A stretch of 55,120 nucleotides of DNA, taken from positions 1 through 55,120 of the forward strand of contig NZ_JAQTQD010000018.1 of NCBI RefSeq assembly GCF_028712425.1, written 5' to 3'. This document shows, piece after piece, positions 1 through 7,934 of the stretch. The notes under the pieces are model-generated. The model was not told the DNA's origin, did no database searches, and saw only the letters and a program-made list of their open reading frames with translations. Every line of letters begins with the position of its first letter. Position 1 is the first letter of the stretch. A program made the position numbers and the translations under genes. The stretch is from Methanoregula sp. (GTDB taxonomy: Archaea > Halobacteriota > Methanomicrobia > Methanomicrobiales > Methanospirillaceae).

Positions 1-120
1 GGACGATCTTTTATTTGTCTCCTTACTAGTTGAGCACACATCTTGGTATGGAGACAATGTACCTTAGATCTTTTGGTCATTCGCCGTTCTCTTTTCTCTC
101 GTTCAAAGCATTTCTACAGA

Positions 121-217
121 GCAAAAAATTTCAACGGCATTGAAAAATACTCGTCCTATTAAAAAAAACTACATCGTTTGAAATAAATATGCATCTCTCA
201 TTAATTTATGTACAATT
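121..217 (+). promoter_or_regulatory. Promoter-bearing spacer repeat, copy A (partial)
   Basis: This AT-rich stretch directly precedes the first lipoprotein gene. It contains a TATA-like AAATAAATAT about 30 bp before the ATG, which fits a nearly leaderless archaeal transcript. The same order of blocks (TCAACGG-ATT, A-rich run, TTTGAAATAAATAT, ATTAATTTATGTACAATT) recurs before the genes at 1018 and 1815 and, more diverged, at about 3130-3235. The promoter role is inferred from position and composition. Confidence 0.5.
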
Positions 218-835
218 ATGTCGTATATTAAGGATAAATTTTACAAAATATCTCCCGTCATTTTTGTCGGGTTACTCTTCGCGCTGATCCTTCTCTCCGG
301 ATGTACAGATAAATCTGAACCACCGGTAACTCCGGCTTCCACACAGACTTCGGCAGTACCTGTCACAATAGTAACGACCGGTACGCCCGGCGCATCCGTT
401 ACAATGAAAATTCCAACAACTACGAATACGCCGAAAAATCCCGCCTGTTCGTCCGGCCAGACTCTCTGCGATGGTTCCTGTGTCGATACACAGAGCGACC
501 GTCAGCACTGCGGGAAATGCGGGAATGTATGCAATGAAAGTGAACCCTGTTCAGAAGGAACATGCCTGTCGTGGACGGGATCCTGGAAAAGGGATGACGG
601 ATGGGTATACAAGCTGACACAGACTGGGACATCGGTGAGTGGGACTAATGATTATAATAATGTAATAATATCCGGTTCAACCAGCGGGAATCCCCCGAGA
701 CTTATCGGTATCCTGACTTGGCAAAAGAGTGGAAATTCTGACCCACTAACATTGGATATGGCCCCGGATGGGAAATCGTTTTTTGGCGGGATACCTGGAA
801 AAAATATTCTCACGTTTTTCCGGGAACTTGAGTGA
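218..835 (+). CDS. Cys-rich (Stig1-like) lipoprotein, paralog 1
   Basis: A 205-residue predicted lipoprotein. A short basic N-terminus and hydrophobic segment (about residues 11-28) end in a lipobox, LLSGC, so the mature protein should be anchored outside the membrane. A Thr/Pro/Ser-rich linker follows to about residue 74. Next is a Cys-rich block of about 40 residues with eight or more cysteines (CSSGQTLCDGSCVD...CGKCGNVCN...C), resembling the Stig1 or MXAN_6577-like repeat. The last 90 residues (WTGSW..., LTQTGTSVSGT, ISGSTSGNPPRL, DMAPDGKSF) look like a small beta-barrel. It is the first of four tandem paralogs. Function is unknown; a surface binding role is a guess. Confidence 0.85.
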   Translation: MSYIKDKFYKISPVIFVGLLFALILLSGCTDKSEPPVTPASTQTSAVPVTIVTTGTPGASVTMKIPTTTNTPKNPACSSGQTLCDGSCVDTQSDRQHCGKCGNVCNESEPCSEGTCLSWTGSWKRDDGWVYKLTQTGTSVSGTNDYNNVIISGSTSGNPPRLIGILTWQKSGNSDPLTLDMAPDGKSFFGGIPGKNILTFFRELE

Positions 836-1017
836 CCTGTTACTGGGGCACCTTTTTTAAATATTCTCCCGGACTTTTTATCGTGCAACCCAGGAGTAAT
901 GATTTTTAAAATCAGCGTAATTGAAAAATATCAACGGGATTAAAATTTTTCAACGGGATTAAAAAAACGTACACCATTTAAAATAAATTTGTATCTCGCA
1001 TTATTCTCTCAATAAAA
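836..1017 (+). repeat. Repeated intergenic spacer, copy B
   Basis: The spacer between lipoprotein paralogs 1 and 2. It has a T-rich 3' part (T6, then GGACTTTTTATCG) that probably terminates the upstream transcript, the block AAAATCAGCGTAATTGAAAA, and two close copies of TCAACGGGATTAAAA (931-945 and 950-964). It ends in a TATA-like AAAATAAATT before the next ATG. It aligns by eye with 1630-1814 and 3064-3235, so gene and spacer were duplicated together. Confidence 0.7.
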
Positions 1018-1629
1018 ATGTCGTCTATTATGAAAAATAAAATACTCCCTGTCATTTTTGTCGGGTTGCTCTTCGCGCTGATCTTTGTCTCTGCGTGTAC
1101 AGATACATCCCAGCCACCGGTATCCTTGACACCCGGGCAGAGTCCGGACGTGCCGGTGAATCCAAGAACCTCCGAAACTCCCGGTGCATCCGTCACAACA
1201 AAAATTCCAGCAATTACGGATACTCCGGGGAATCCATCCTGTCCCTCCGGCCAGACCCTCTGCGACGGATCCTGTGTCGATACGCAGAGCAATAGTCAGC
1301 ACTGTGGGGCATGCGGGAATGTATGTAATACCAGTGAACCCTGCTCAGAGGGAAAGTGCCTGTCGTGGACGGGATCCTGGGTCGATCAGTTTGGGTGGGA
1401 GTATGAGCTGACACAGACCGGGACATTGGTGAACGGCACCGACTCTTATAAGCAGATAATAATATCCGGTTCAACAAGCGGGAATCCTCCGAGACTAACC
1501 TGTACTTGGGTACAAGGAAGAGGTAAATCTTCTGACCCCTGTACGTTTGATATGGCCCCCGATGGGAATTCTTTCACTGGCTCATTGCTCGGATGTAATG
1601 TCTTCACCACTTATCGGCAACAGGATTGA
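1018..1629 (+). CDS. Cys-rich (Stig1-like) lipoprotein, paralog 2
   Basis: A 203-residue paralog of the gene at 218 with the same plan: hydrophobic N-terminus, lipobox VSAC, Pro/Thr/Ser linker, Cys-rich Stig1-like block (CPSGQTLCDGSCVD, CGACGNVC, CSEGKC) and a C-terminal WTGSW/LTQTGTLVNGT beta-rich domain. Here the C-terminal domain carries three further cysteines (TCTWVQ, DPCTF, LGCNV) that paralog 1 lacks, so the copies have diverged in possible disulfides. The start could also be the internal Met at 1030. Its start lies 800 bp from that of paralog 1, and it carries its own promoter copy. Confidence 0.85.
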   Translation: MSSIMKNKILPVIFVGLLFALIFVSACTDTSQPPVSLTPGQSPDVPVNPRTSETPGASVTTKIPAITDTPGNPSCPSGQTLCDGSCVDTQSNSQHCGACGNVCNTSEPCSEGKCLSWTGSWVDQFGWEYELTQTGTLVNGTDSYKQIIISGSTSGNPPRLTCTWVQGRGKSSDPCTFDMAPDGNSFTGSLLGCNVFTTYRQQD

Positions 1630-1814
1630 TTTATTACCGGGTGACCTTTTTTTTAATATCTTCTAGGCTTTTTTTATCGTGTAACTCTGGAGTACAGTTT
1701 TTTTAAAATCAGCGTAATTGAAAATTATCAACGGGATTAAAAAACACTCGTCATAATAAAAAAATCTGGACCATTTGAAATAAATATACATATATCATTA
1801 ATTTATGTACAATT
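1630..1814 (+). repeat. Repeated intergenic spacer, copy C
   Basis: The spacer between paralogs 2 and 3. It has the same blocks as 836-1017: two long T runs probably acting as terminator, AAAATCAGCGTAATTGAAAA, one TCAACGGGATTAAAA, and the TATA-like TTGAAATAAATATACAT followed by ATTAATTTATGTACAATT, which is identical in 20 bases to the start region of paralog 1. Confidence 0.7.
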
Positions 1815-2423
1815 ATGTCGTATAATGGGGAAAAATTTTACAAAATATCATCCGTCATTTTTGTCGGGTTGCTCTTCGCGTTGGTCCTTGTCACTGCGTG
1901 CACAGATACATCCCAGCCACCGGTAACTCCGGCTCTCGTACAGACATCGGCTGCGTCGGTCACAACAGTAACATCCGATGCATCCGTAACAACAAAAATT
2001 CCAGCAACTACAAATACACCGGAAAATCCATCATGTCCCTTCGGCCAGATGCTCTGCGATGGGTCCTGTATTGATACGCAGAGCAACAATAAGCATTGCG
2101 GGGCATGCGGGCATGTATGCAATGCAAGTGAACCCTGCTCAAACGGAACATGCCTGTCGTGGACGGGAACCTGGGTCCAGGAGGGAGGGTGTATATTCAA
2201 ACTCACACAGACCGGGACATCGGTGAGCGGGACCGACACGTATAAGATAAATATATCCGGTTCTACAAGCGGGAATCCTCCGAGACTAACCTGTACCTGG
2301 GCGATCGAACGTACAGATCCATGGGTTGAACCCTGTACGTTTGATATGGCCCCCGATGGGAAAACGTTTACCGGGGGGTTACACGGATATCAAATCCTCA
2401 CATATACCCGTGAAGAGGACTGA
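1815..2423 (+). CDS. Cys-rich (Stig1-like) lipoprotein, paralog 3
   Basis: A 202-residue paralog with a lipobox (VTAC), a Thr/Val/Pro linker, a Stig1-like Cys block (CPFGQMLCDGSCID, CGACGHVC, CSNGTC) and the C-terminal WTGTW...LTQTGTSVSGT...DMAPDGKTF domain. Extra cysteines in that domain (GGCIF, TCTW, EPCTF) resemble paralog 2. Its upstream sequence is nearly identical to that of paralog 1. The next paralog starts only 43 bp after its stop, so 3 and 4 may be cotranscribed. Confidence 0.85.
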   Translation: MSYNGEKFYKISSVIFVGLLFALVLVTACTDTSQPPVTPALVQTSAASVTTVTSDASVTTKIPATTNTPENPSCPFGQMLCDGSCIDTQSNNKHCGACGHVCNASEPCSNGTCLSWTGTWVQEGGCIFKLTQTGTSVSGTDTYKINISGSTSGNPPRLTCTWAIERTDPWVEPCTFDMAPDGKTFTGGLHGYQILTYTREED

Positions 2424-2466
2424 CTTGTAACCGGGGGCGGATTCCTCTATCCTGAAGTTGTGCAAC

Positions 2467-3063
2467 ATGAAAAACACAATATCACACATCCTTGCTGTCG
2501 GGTTACTCTTCGCACTGATCCTTGTTACTGCGTGCACAGATACATCCCAGTCACCGGTATCACCGCCTCCCGTGCAGACTTCGACAGTACCGGTCACAAC
2601 AGTAACATCCGGAACTCCTGATGCATCCGTCACAACAATAATTCCAGCCACCACGATTACGGCAGGAAAACCATCATGTCCGTCCGGCCAGATTCTCTGT
2701 GACGGGTCATGTATCGATACACAGAGCAACAGTAAACATTGCGGGGCATGCGGGCATGTATGCAATACCAGTGAACCGTGTTCGGAGGGAACGTGCCTGT
2801 CATGGGCAGGATCCTGGGCCGAAGAGTCGTCCGGGTGGAAATTTGAGCTGACACAGATCGGGACATCGGTGAACGGCACTGACTATTATAATCAGGAAAT
2901 TTTTTATGGTTCAACAAGTGGGAATCCCCCAAGACTTACTGGTACCTGGGTGTCACATGGTAAACGTTCTTACCCCTTTACATTCGAAATGTCCCCGGAT
3001 GGGAAATCGTTCTCTGGCGCATTGCTCGGAATGAATACCCTCACCTATATTCGGCCGGACTAA
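2467..3063 (+). CDS. Cys-rich (Stig1-like) lipoprotein, paralog 4
   Basis: A 198-residue paralog with lipobox VTAC, a Thr/Val/Pro linker, the Stig1-like Cys block (CPSGQILCDGSCID, CGACGHVC, CSEGTC) and a C-terminal WAGSW...LTQIGTSVNGT...EMSPDGKSF domain without extra cysteines, as in paralog 1. I use the ATG at 2467; an in-frame TTG at 2458 is a poorer start. Unlike the others it lacks the promoter spacer. Only the first ~15 bp of the spacer (GTAACCGGGGGC) remain before it, which looks like a deletion joining it to paralog 3. Confidence 0.83.
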   Translation: MKNTISHILAVGLLFALILVTACTDTSQSPVSPPPVQTSTVPVTTVTSGTPDASVTTIIPATTITAGKPSCPSGQILCDGSCIDTQSNSKHCGACGHVCNTSEPCSEGTCLSWAGSWAEESSGWKFELTQIGTSVNGTDYYNQEIFYGSTSGNPPRLTGTWVSHGKRSYPFTFEMSPDGKSFSGALLGMNTLTYIRPD

Positions 3064-3235
3064 CTCGTTACCGGGGGACCTTATTTTTTTTAAATCTCTC
3101 CCGGACTTTTTTATGCAATCCAGAAGTTATGTTTTTCAAAATCAGCGTGATTGAAAATTATCAACGGGATTAAAAAACACCATTCATAATAAAAAAACAA
3201 CCATCATTCGAAATATATTACTATAATTTAAAGGA
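3064..3235 (+). repeat. Repeated spacer, copy D, now upstream of the radical SAM locus
   Basis: The fourth copy of the lipoprotein spacer: T-rich terminator part, AAAATCAGCGTGATTGAAAA, TCAACGGGATTAAAAAAC, then ATTCGAAATATATTAC at the place of the TATA box. After it there is no fifth lipoprotein but the peptide-modification genes. If the TATA-like AAATATATTA (3211-3220) is active, transcription would begin near 3240 and give the peptide gene a leader of about 190 nt. The promoter role is inferred. Confidence 0.55.
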
Positions 3236-3395
3236 ATGGTTTGGCAGGAATATCCGCTGTGTGAATGAATCACGAGACTTCGGATATGATGACTGTCAGA
3301 AAAAGTGGGACGGGTTCACCAAAGTTTGCACACTCGATGAACCCGCGCCTGCCAAGAGGCAGAAGTGTGATTGTCGTAACAGGATTTATGATTAA
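3210..3395 (+). pseudogene. Cys-containing coding remnant upstream of the peptide gene
   Basis: The frame ending at the TAA at 3393-3395 is open back into the repeat and reads like real protein from about 3228. Recognisable pieces are EWFGRNIRCVNES, DFGYDDCQKKWDGF, TKVCTLDEPAPAK and QKCDCRNRIYD, with five cysteines. No ATG lies in this frame and the only start-like codon is GTG 3261, without a ribosome binding site. An ATG at 3236 in another frame gives ten codons and a stop. I read it as the 3' end of a lost gene, or a gene with a frameshifted start. The family is not recognised. Confidence 0.35.
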
Positions 3396-3434
3396 CTCCT
3401 CCTGCCCCGGAAAAAGACAAAATGGAGGTAAAAA

Positions 3435-3575
3435 ATGGAAACCCTTGGAGTCATTGAAGATGTATCGCCCATGGCCAACTGCAATTGTGCAGCTAATTGC
3501 AAACCCTGCACCCCAGCACTCCCTTTTTCAAGTATTGAGAATACGAACAAGGCGATCGACTACGTTGACGCATAA
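3435..3575 (+). CDS. Cys-rich RiPP precursor peptide (46 aa)
   Basis: A 46-residue open frame preceded by a strong ribosome binding site (TGGAGGT, six bases before the ATG). The N-terminal 15 residues are acidic and Cys-free and look like a leader (METLGVIEDV...). They are followed by CNCAANCKPC, four cysteines at positions 16, 18, 22 and 25, then a Cys-free tail rich in Thr, Ser, Asn and Asp (TPALPFSS...AIDYVDA). It lies 51 bp before two radical SAM/SPASM genes and an ABC exporter on the same strand. This is the arrangement of radical SAM-modified peptides such as sactipeptides and the Cys-rich clostridial peptides processed by CcpM-type maturases. Modification and secretion are inferred from context; the cysteines would be the expected thioether donors. 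Confidence 0.75.
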   Translation: METLGVIEDVSPMANCNCAANCKPCTPALPFSSIENTNKAIDYVDA

Positions 3576-3626
3576 TATGCGGGTAACTGCCGATCCCTAA
3601 TCCTAACTATTTTTTGGAGGAAAAAC

Positions 3627-5099
3627 ATGGAATTTGAAAGCCTGTCCGGAAACACCTATTATTATGATAATCAAATCGGGATCGCTTTTCCTTCGAACCC
3701 CCTCATGAAAAAACTAATTTCAGCAAATCCCCGGCAAATGGAGGAGATTGCTGCAACCGAAAAAAACAAGGAAGATCTTCTCTTTTACTCCCGGTTTTTG
3801 GAAAAGCTCAACAGGATCCGTCCGAAACAGGGAGGTGTTAAACCGAGGTCCCCCCTCAAAGCAGATGACATCAGGCCGCTGATAATACGGGAGGGACTGC
3901 AACAGATCATCTTAGGGGTAACCGAAAACTGCAACATGAGATGTCGGTATTGTATTTACTCTGAAGCATATTCCCTCTCCCGGAACCGGACAACGAAAAA
4001 AATGGATCTCCCCACAGCGAAAATGGCATTGGATTATTATGTATCATTGTTCCTGGAAGGTCTGGAGTACAACCCAACACGGCTGCCGTCAGTGGCGTTC
4101 TATGGCGGAGAACCCCTAATGAATTTTGATCTGATAAAAAAATGCGTAAAATATCTCGAAACCACGTATCCTGAACTGGTTTTTCGCTTCTCGTTCACCA
4201 CGAACGGGACCCTCCTGACCGAGGAAAAAGATGATTTCCTGCTGGAACATGGTTTTTTTGTTAATTTTAGCATTGACGGGCCGGAAGAAGAGCACAACCG
4301 GAAACGTGTGTACCCGGGAGACAAAGGCTCGTTTTCCGATGTGATGAAAAATGCGCAACGGTTCATGAAAAAGAAGTCTGACAGATGCGGCGCAATGTGT
4401 GTATACGATTATAAGACCAATCCGTTCGACCTCGATGCATTCTTCAGCACCCCTGATGTTCCCCGATTGGGGAATATTACTTTCCCCAATGACAGGAACG
4501 GATGCACCTATTACGATCAGTTCTCTCGTGAGGATATCGCAGCGTTCCGAAAAACCATGACTGAGGCATTCTCGTATTATCTTGAAAATGATCCGTATGA
4601 TGAGAATGCACATGCATTCTTCTACCGGATCTTCGCGGAATCGGCAAGCCGGATCCTCTATTCACCCTCAGTCCTGAATTCCCGTGAGGGGATGGTCTTC
4701 CCCTACTCCGGGCCATGTATTCCCGGGAAGAAGATCTTTGTCGATTGCACGGGAAAATTCCATCTGTGCGAACGCGTTAATGAGTACTTCCCGATCGGGA
4801 ATGTCAGGACCGGGTTGGACTTCGAGAATATTGCCAACCTGATAAACAGGTATAATGAACATCTGGATTCCTGTGGGTCTTGCAGCATCAACAGGGCATG
4901 CGTAAAATGTTATACCAGTTTTACCTTGGATGGATTGTTTGAGAACACCTCAACCGTTTGTAAATCTGACGAAAATCAGAAAAAAATTGAATTGTCCCGG
5001 GTATTCAGCATCGGGGAGACCTTCCCGGATCTGCTCAACATCAAGGTCAAAGACCATTATACCTGGCTTTCCGGTGAATCTTCGGCATCGGGTGATTAA
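3627..5099 (+). CDS. Radical SAM/SPASM peptide maturase 1
   Basis: A 490-residue radical SAM protein preceded by a TTGGAGG ribosome binding site. Residues 1-90 form an N-terminal region that may bind the peptide leader. The radical SAM cluster motif CNMRCRYC lies at 102-109 (CxxxCxxC), followed by the GGEP motif near 160-163. The C-terminal SPASM region holds further cysteines (about 364, 374, 381, 416, 419, 425, 428, 445), enough for two auxiliary iron-sulfur clusters as in sactionine- and thioether-forming enzymes. Its gene follows the Cys-rich peptide gene and overlaps the next one (TAATGATG). The likely substrate is the peptide at 3435. The overall plan resembles Cys-rich peptide maturases of the CcpM or SCIFF type; the exact subfamily was not tested. 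Confidence 0.9.
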   Translation: MEFESLSGNTYYYDNQIGIAFPSNPLMKKLISANPRQMEEIAATEKNKEDLLFYSRFLEKLNRIRPKQGGVKPRSPLKADDIRPLIIREGLQQIILGVTENCNMRCRYCIYSEAYSLSRNRTTKKMDLPTAKMALDYYVSLFLEGLEYNPTRLPSVAFYGGEPLMNFDLIKKCVKYLETTYPELVFRFSFTTNGTLLTEEKDDFLLEHGFFVNFSIDGPEEEHNRKRVYPGDKGSFSDVMKNAQRFMKKKSDRCGAMCVYDYKTNPFDLDAFFSTPDVPRLGNITFPNDRNGCTYYDQFSREDIAAFRKTMTEAFSYYLENDPYDENAHAFFYRIFAESASRILYSPSVLNSREGMVFPYSGPCIPGKKIFVDCTGKFHLCERVNEYFPIGNVRTGLDFENIANLINRYNEHLDSCGSCSINRACVKCYTSFTLDGLFENTSTVCKSDENQKKIELSRVFSIGETFPDLLNIKVKDHYTWLSGESSASGD

Positions 5100-6256
5100 T
5101 GATGTACTTCAGGCTGAACCCGGAATGTTATTACATCAAAGGCGCAAAGAATGGCGCGATCTATGATCTCATTGAGGGAAATGTTTATGCCCTTACGTCC
5201 GATGAATCAAGGATGATTGAAGCATGTGAGAAGAACGGGGAAGCTGACCCGCAGGATCCCTTCCTCCGGGATTTGAAGCACCGTGTTGTCGGGAACTTTT
5301 ATCCAACAAAGGTGTTTATCGAAAAGATCCGGCTGGGGTCCCCGATTGCAGAGTACCAGGAAGGAAATCCCCCCGTGATCAGCGTTGCGGTCCTGGAGAT
5401 CGGGAACGAATGCGACCGGTCCTGCTGGTACTGCGGGCAGTCGGGGATCTCGAGGAGCAGGGGCTGCCTTGGCTGCAATATCTGGGCTGAAGACGGGACC
5501 CCGGTAGGTATGGACCGGTGGAAAGAGCTCATCGACGAGCTCAGCCGCCTCCACTGCATGTCGATCCTGGTAAAAGGCGGCGACCTGACACGGGACTGGG
5601 AAAAGACCCGGGAAATCCTTGAATATGCAACGGAACATTGTAAAAAAGTAATCCTCATCGGCCACCGGGAACACTTTTCAGAAGACAAACTCGCGTACCT
5701 GGAGAATAAGGTAACCCTCATCCTGCAGACCGATGATCTGTCCGGGATCGGGGACCGCCACTCCTATCTGTTTCCCGTGGACTATGCAAAATCACCGGAA
5801 TTATCCGGAGATCTGCCTAAAAACGTCATGATAGATATGGTCTCCCGGACATTCACGCCCCTGCAACCCGGCTCGCCCCTGAACGCAAAAAAGAAAATTC
5901 CCCGTACAAATCTGTTCACGTTCACCCATCACAACCGGCTGCATCCCTGCCTTGCCAACAGCGTTACGATTGCCTGGAACGGGGAAGTCCTGCCCTGCCC
6001 CATGATGCGGGACCATTCTCTTGGCAATATCAACAACCGGAAATTATGGACCTTTTTCAGGAATACCGAGGACAGTATCCAGAAGAAATACTGGAACCTG
6101 AGCCTTAATGACCTGGATAAATGCAGCGCATGTGAATTCAGGTACAGTTGTTCCGACTGCAGGGCACTTGAAACAGCAAAGACCGGCGATTTGAAGAGAA
6201 AAGTGTTGTGCGATTATGATCCCTCAGAAGGAACGTGGCAGCAACCAGCTGCTTAA
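5099..6256 (+). CDS. Radical SAM/SPASM-type peptide maturation protein 2
   Basis: A 385-residue second radical SAM protein, translationally coupled to the first (start at 5099 or 5102 within TAATGATG). Its N-terminus (PECYYIKGAKNGAIYDLIEG) resembles the leader-recognition region seen in peptide-modifying SPASM proteins. The cluster motif CDRSCWYC is at 105-112, with two extra cysteines (CLGC, 123-126). The C-terminal part has HPCLANSVTIAWNGEVLPCP and CSACEFRYSCSDC, a SPASM-like ligand set. The core is short (GGD where GGEP is usual). In clostridial Cys-rich peptide loci a second such protein accompanies the maturase. It may be a second modifying enzyme or a partner of the first. Confidence 0.85.
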   Translation: MMYFRLNPECYYIKGAKNGAIYDLIEGNVYALTSDESRMIEACEKNGEADPQDPFLRDLKHRVVGNFYPTKVFIEKIRLGSPIAEYQEGNPPVISVAVLEIGNECDRSCWYCGQSGISRSRGCLGCNIWAEDGTPVGMDRWKELIDELSRLHCMSILVKGGDLTRDWEKTREILEYATEHCKKVILIGHREHFSEDKLAYLENKVTLILQTDDLSGIGDRHSYLFPVDYAKSPELSGDLPKNVMIDMVSRTFTPLQPGSPLNAKKKIPRTNLFTFTHHNRLHPCLANSVTIAWNGEVLPCPMMRDHSLGNINNRKLWTFFRNTEDSIQKKYWNLSLNDLDKCSACEFRYSCSDCRALETAKTGDLKRKVLCDYDPSEGTWQQPAA

Positions 6257-7934
6257 GGGACTCGTCCAGTCCCATCTTTTTACAATCATTGCGTTGATAC
6301 TCCTGAGTTTGTTCGGGACCCTCTTCTCTCTTGCCACTCCCCTGATCCTGGGCCGGTTGATTGATTCGGTCCTGATTGGGAAAGACACGTCCCTGCTTGT
6401 ACCGATCATCCTCGGAATGTCCGGATTATTTCTGTTTTCCGCACTGTCGGGTTATCTTTCAAACATTATCCGGGGCCGGCTGAACCTGGTACTTTTCAAA
6501 GAACTTGCACACGATCTTTTCGGGGCGGTCCAGGAGGCCTCGTTATCGGATCTCCAGAATATAAAAACCGGCGACCTGCTCACAAGGACGATCGGGAATA
6601 CCTATGCGGCAGTCAGTACCGTTTCGTCGATTATCCCCCAGATTGTGGTTACGATAGTTGGTTTTATCCTCCCCTTCACGATAATGTTTTCACTAAATCC
6701 GAATCTGGCGGTAATCATATGTTGCCCCATCGTCCTGTTTATCATCTCGTCCGTGTATTACGGAAACAAGGTAAAAACATACCAGCGGGATTCGCTGAAT
6801 TCCGCTGCCTGTATGAACTCTTTCTTAAAAGAAACGTATTCGATCGTGCCGCTGACAAAAGTGTTTGTACTGGAGCAGTGGGTTTGCGATAAATTTGACG
6901 GCTACCTGGAAAAATACACTGCCGCGTCGTTAGATGTTGTCAGGGTATCATCGATGAGTTCTGCGGTGGGCATGGTAATTTACGGCATTCCAACGTTACT
7001 GGTCCTTGTATTCGGCAGCATGGAAGTCATCAGCGGATTGATGAGTCTCGGAACATTTACTGCGTTCATGGGATATATCGGTTTGTTCTATTCACCCATC
7101 CAGCTGTTGTCGATGTACTGGACAACGTATAAGAGTTCCCAGGCATCATTTGACCGGATAGGCGAGGTTTTCTCGCTGAAAATGGAACTGTGGGGGAAAA
7201 ATGCCCTTCCCACACCCGTGGAAAACATCGAATTCCATTCTGTCTGCTTTTCCTATGGCCCGAGGGCCGTTCTCAAAGATTTCAGCGCCACCTTTGTACA
7301 GGGGAGGAATTATCTTATCGGTGACAACGGCTCCGGAAAATCAACGCTCATCAGATTGTTATGCGGGTTATACCGTCCGGACAAGGGATCGATTATCATC
7401 GATGGCCGGGATCTTGCATCCCTGAGCCGGGAATCTCTCCGTAAATCTGTTTCCGTTGTCTTTGCAGACGCCCTGGTTTTTGACGGTACAATCTACGAGA
7501 ACATTCTCATCGGCAATCTGTCGGCATCCCGTGAAGATGTTGAGCACGCGGCAAAAAAAGCAGAACTTGACGAATTTATCATGAGACTCCCCAAAAAGTA
7601 TGAAACCGGGGTTGGCGAGTCCGGCCTGAACCTGTCCAGCGGGGAGAAACAGAAAATTGCCCTGGCCCGGGTTATCCTGCGGGATTCGCCGGTAATAATA
7701 TTCGATGAATTCACGAGGTCCGTAGATATTGAATCAAAAAAATCCATCTTCTCCGTTATCAGGAAAATGAACGATAAAATTATTATCATCATCACGCATG
7801 ACCCCCAGGAAATTGAAAGTAGCTGCAATATTGTGGAGATCGAAAAGCATAATTTTCTTGCTCCAATCCCGGAAAAATTCCCTGAACATGAACCAGCCGC
7901 CGGCATGGTGACGGTATCGACTGGACTATCATAA
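6216..7934 (+). CDS. ABC exporter (fused membrane and ATPase domains) of the peptide locus
   Basis: A 572-residue half-transporter. Residues 20-310 hold about six membrane helices typical of type IV exporters (ABCB/MsbA-like). The nucleotide-binding domain has Walker A GDNGSGKST (369-377), signature LSSGEKQ (473-479), Walker B VIIFDE (493-498) and H-loop ITHD. The usual Q-loop glutamine appears to be Ala (VVFADALVF). No N-terminal C39 peptidase domain is present, so leader removal would need another protease. The start overlaps the previous gene by 41 bp, indicating coupling. It probably exports the modified peptide. Confidence 0.88.
   Translation: MIPQKERGSNQLLKGLVQSHLFTIIALILLSLFGTLFSLATPLILGRLIDSVLIGKDTSLLVPIILGMSGLFLFSALSGYLSNIIRGRLNLVLFKELAHDLFGAVQEASLSDLQNIKTGDLLTRTIGNTYAAVSTVSSIIPQIVVTIVGFILPFTIMFSLNPNLAVIICCPIVLFIISSVYYGNKVKTYQRDSLNSAACMNSFLKETYSIVPLTKVFVLEQWVCDKFDGYLEKYTAASLDVVRVSSMSSAVGMVIYGIPTLLVLVFGSMEVISGLMSLGTFTAFMGYIGLFYSPIQLLSMYWTTYKSSQASFDRIGEVFSLKMELWGKNALPTPVENIEFHSVCFSYGPRAVLKDFSATFVQGRNYLIGDNGSGKSTLIRLLCGLYRPDKGSIIIDGRDLASLSRESLRKSVSVVFADALVFDGTIYENILIGNLSASREDVEHAAKKAELDEFIMRLPKKYETGVGESGLNLSSGEKQKIALARVILRDSPVIIFDEFTRSVDIESKKSIFSVIRKMNDKIIIIITHDPQEIESSCNIVEIEKHNFLAPIPEKFPEHEPAAGMVTVSTGLS

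Noticed and set aside
931-964. TCAACGGGATTAAAA repeated twice in close succession, CRISPR-like at first sight
   Set aside because: Only two units 4 bp apart, no spacers of regular length; it is part of the duplicated lipoprotein spacer.
3265-3600. 111-codon open frame across the peptide gene
   Set aside because: It is out of frame with the Cys-rich peptide, has no ribosome binding site and has unlikely composition (basic, repetitive Arg/Pro/Thr); it is a shadow.
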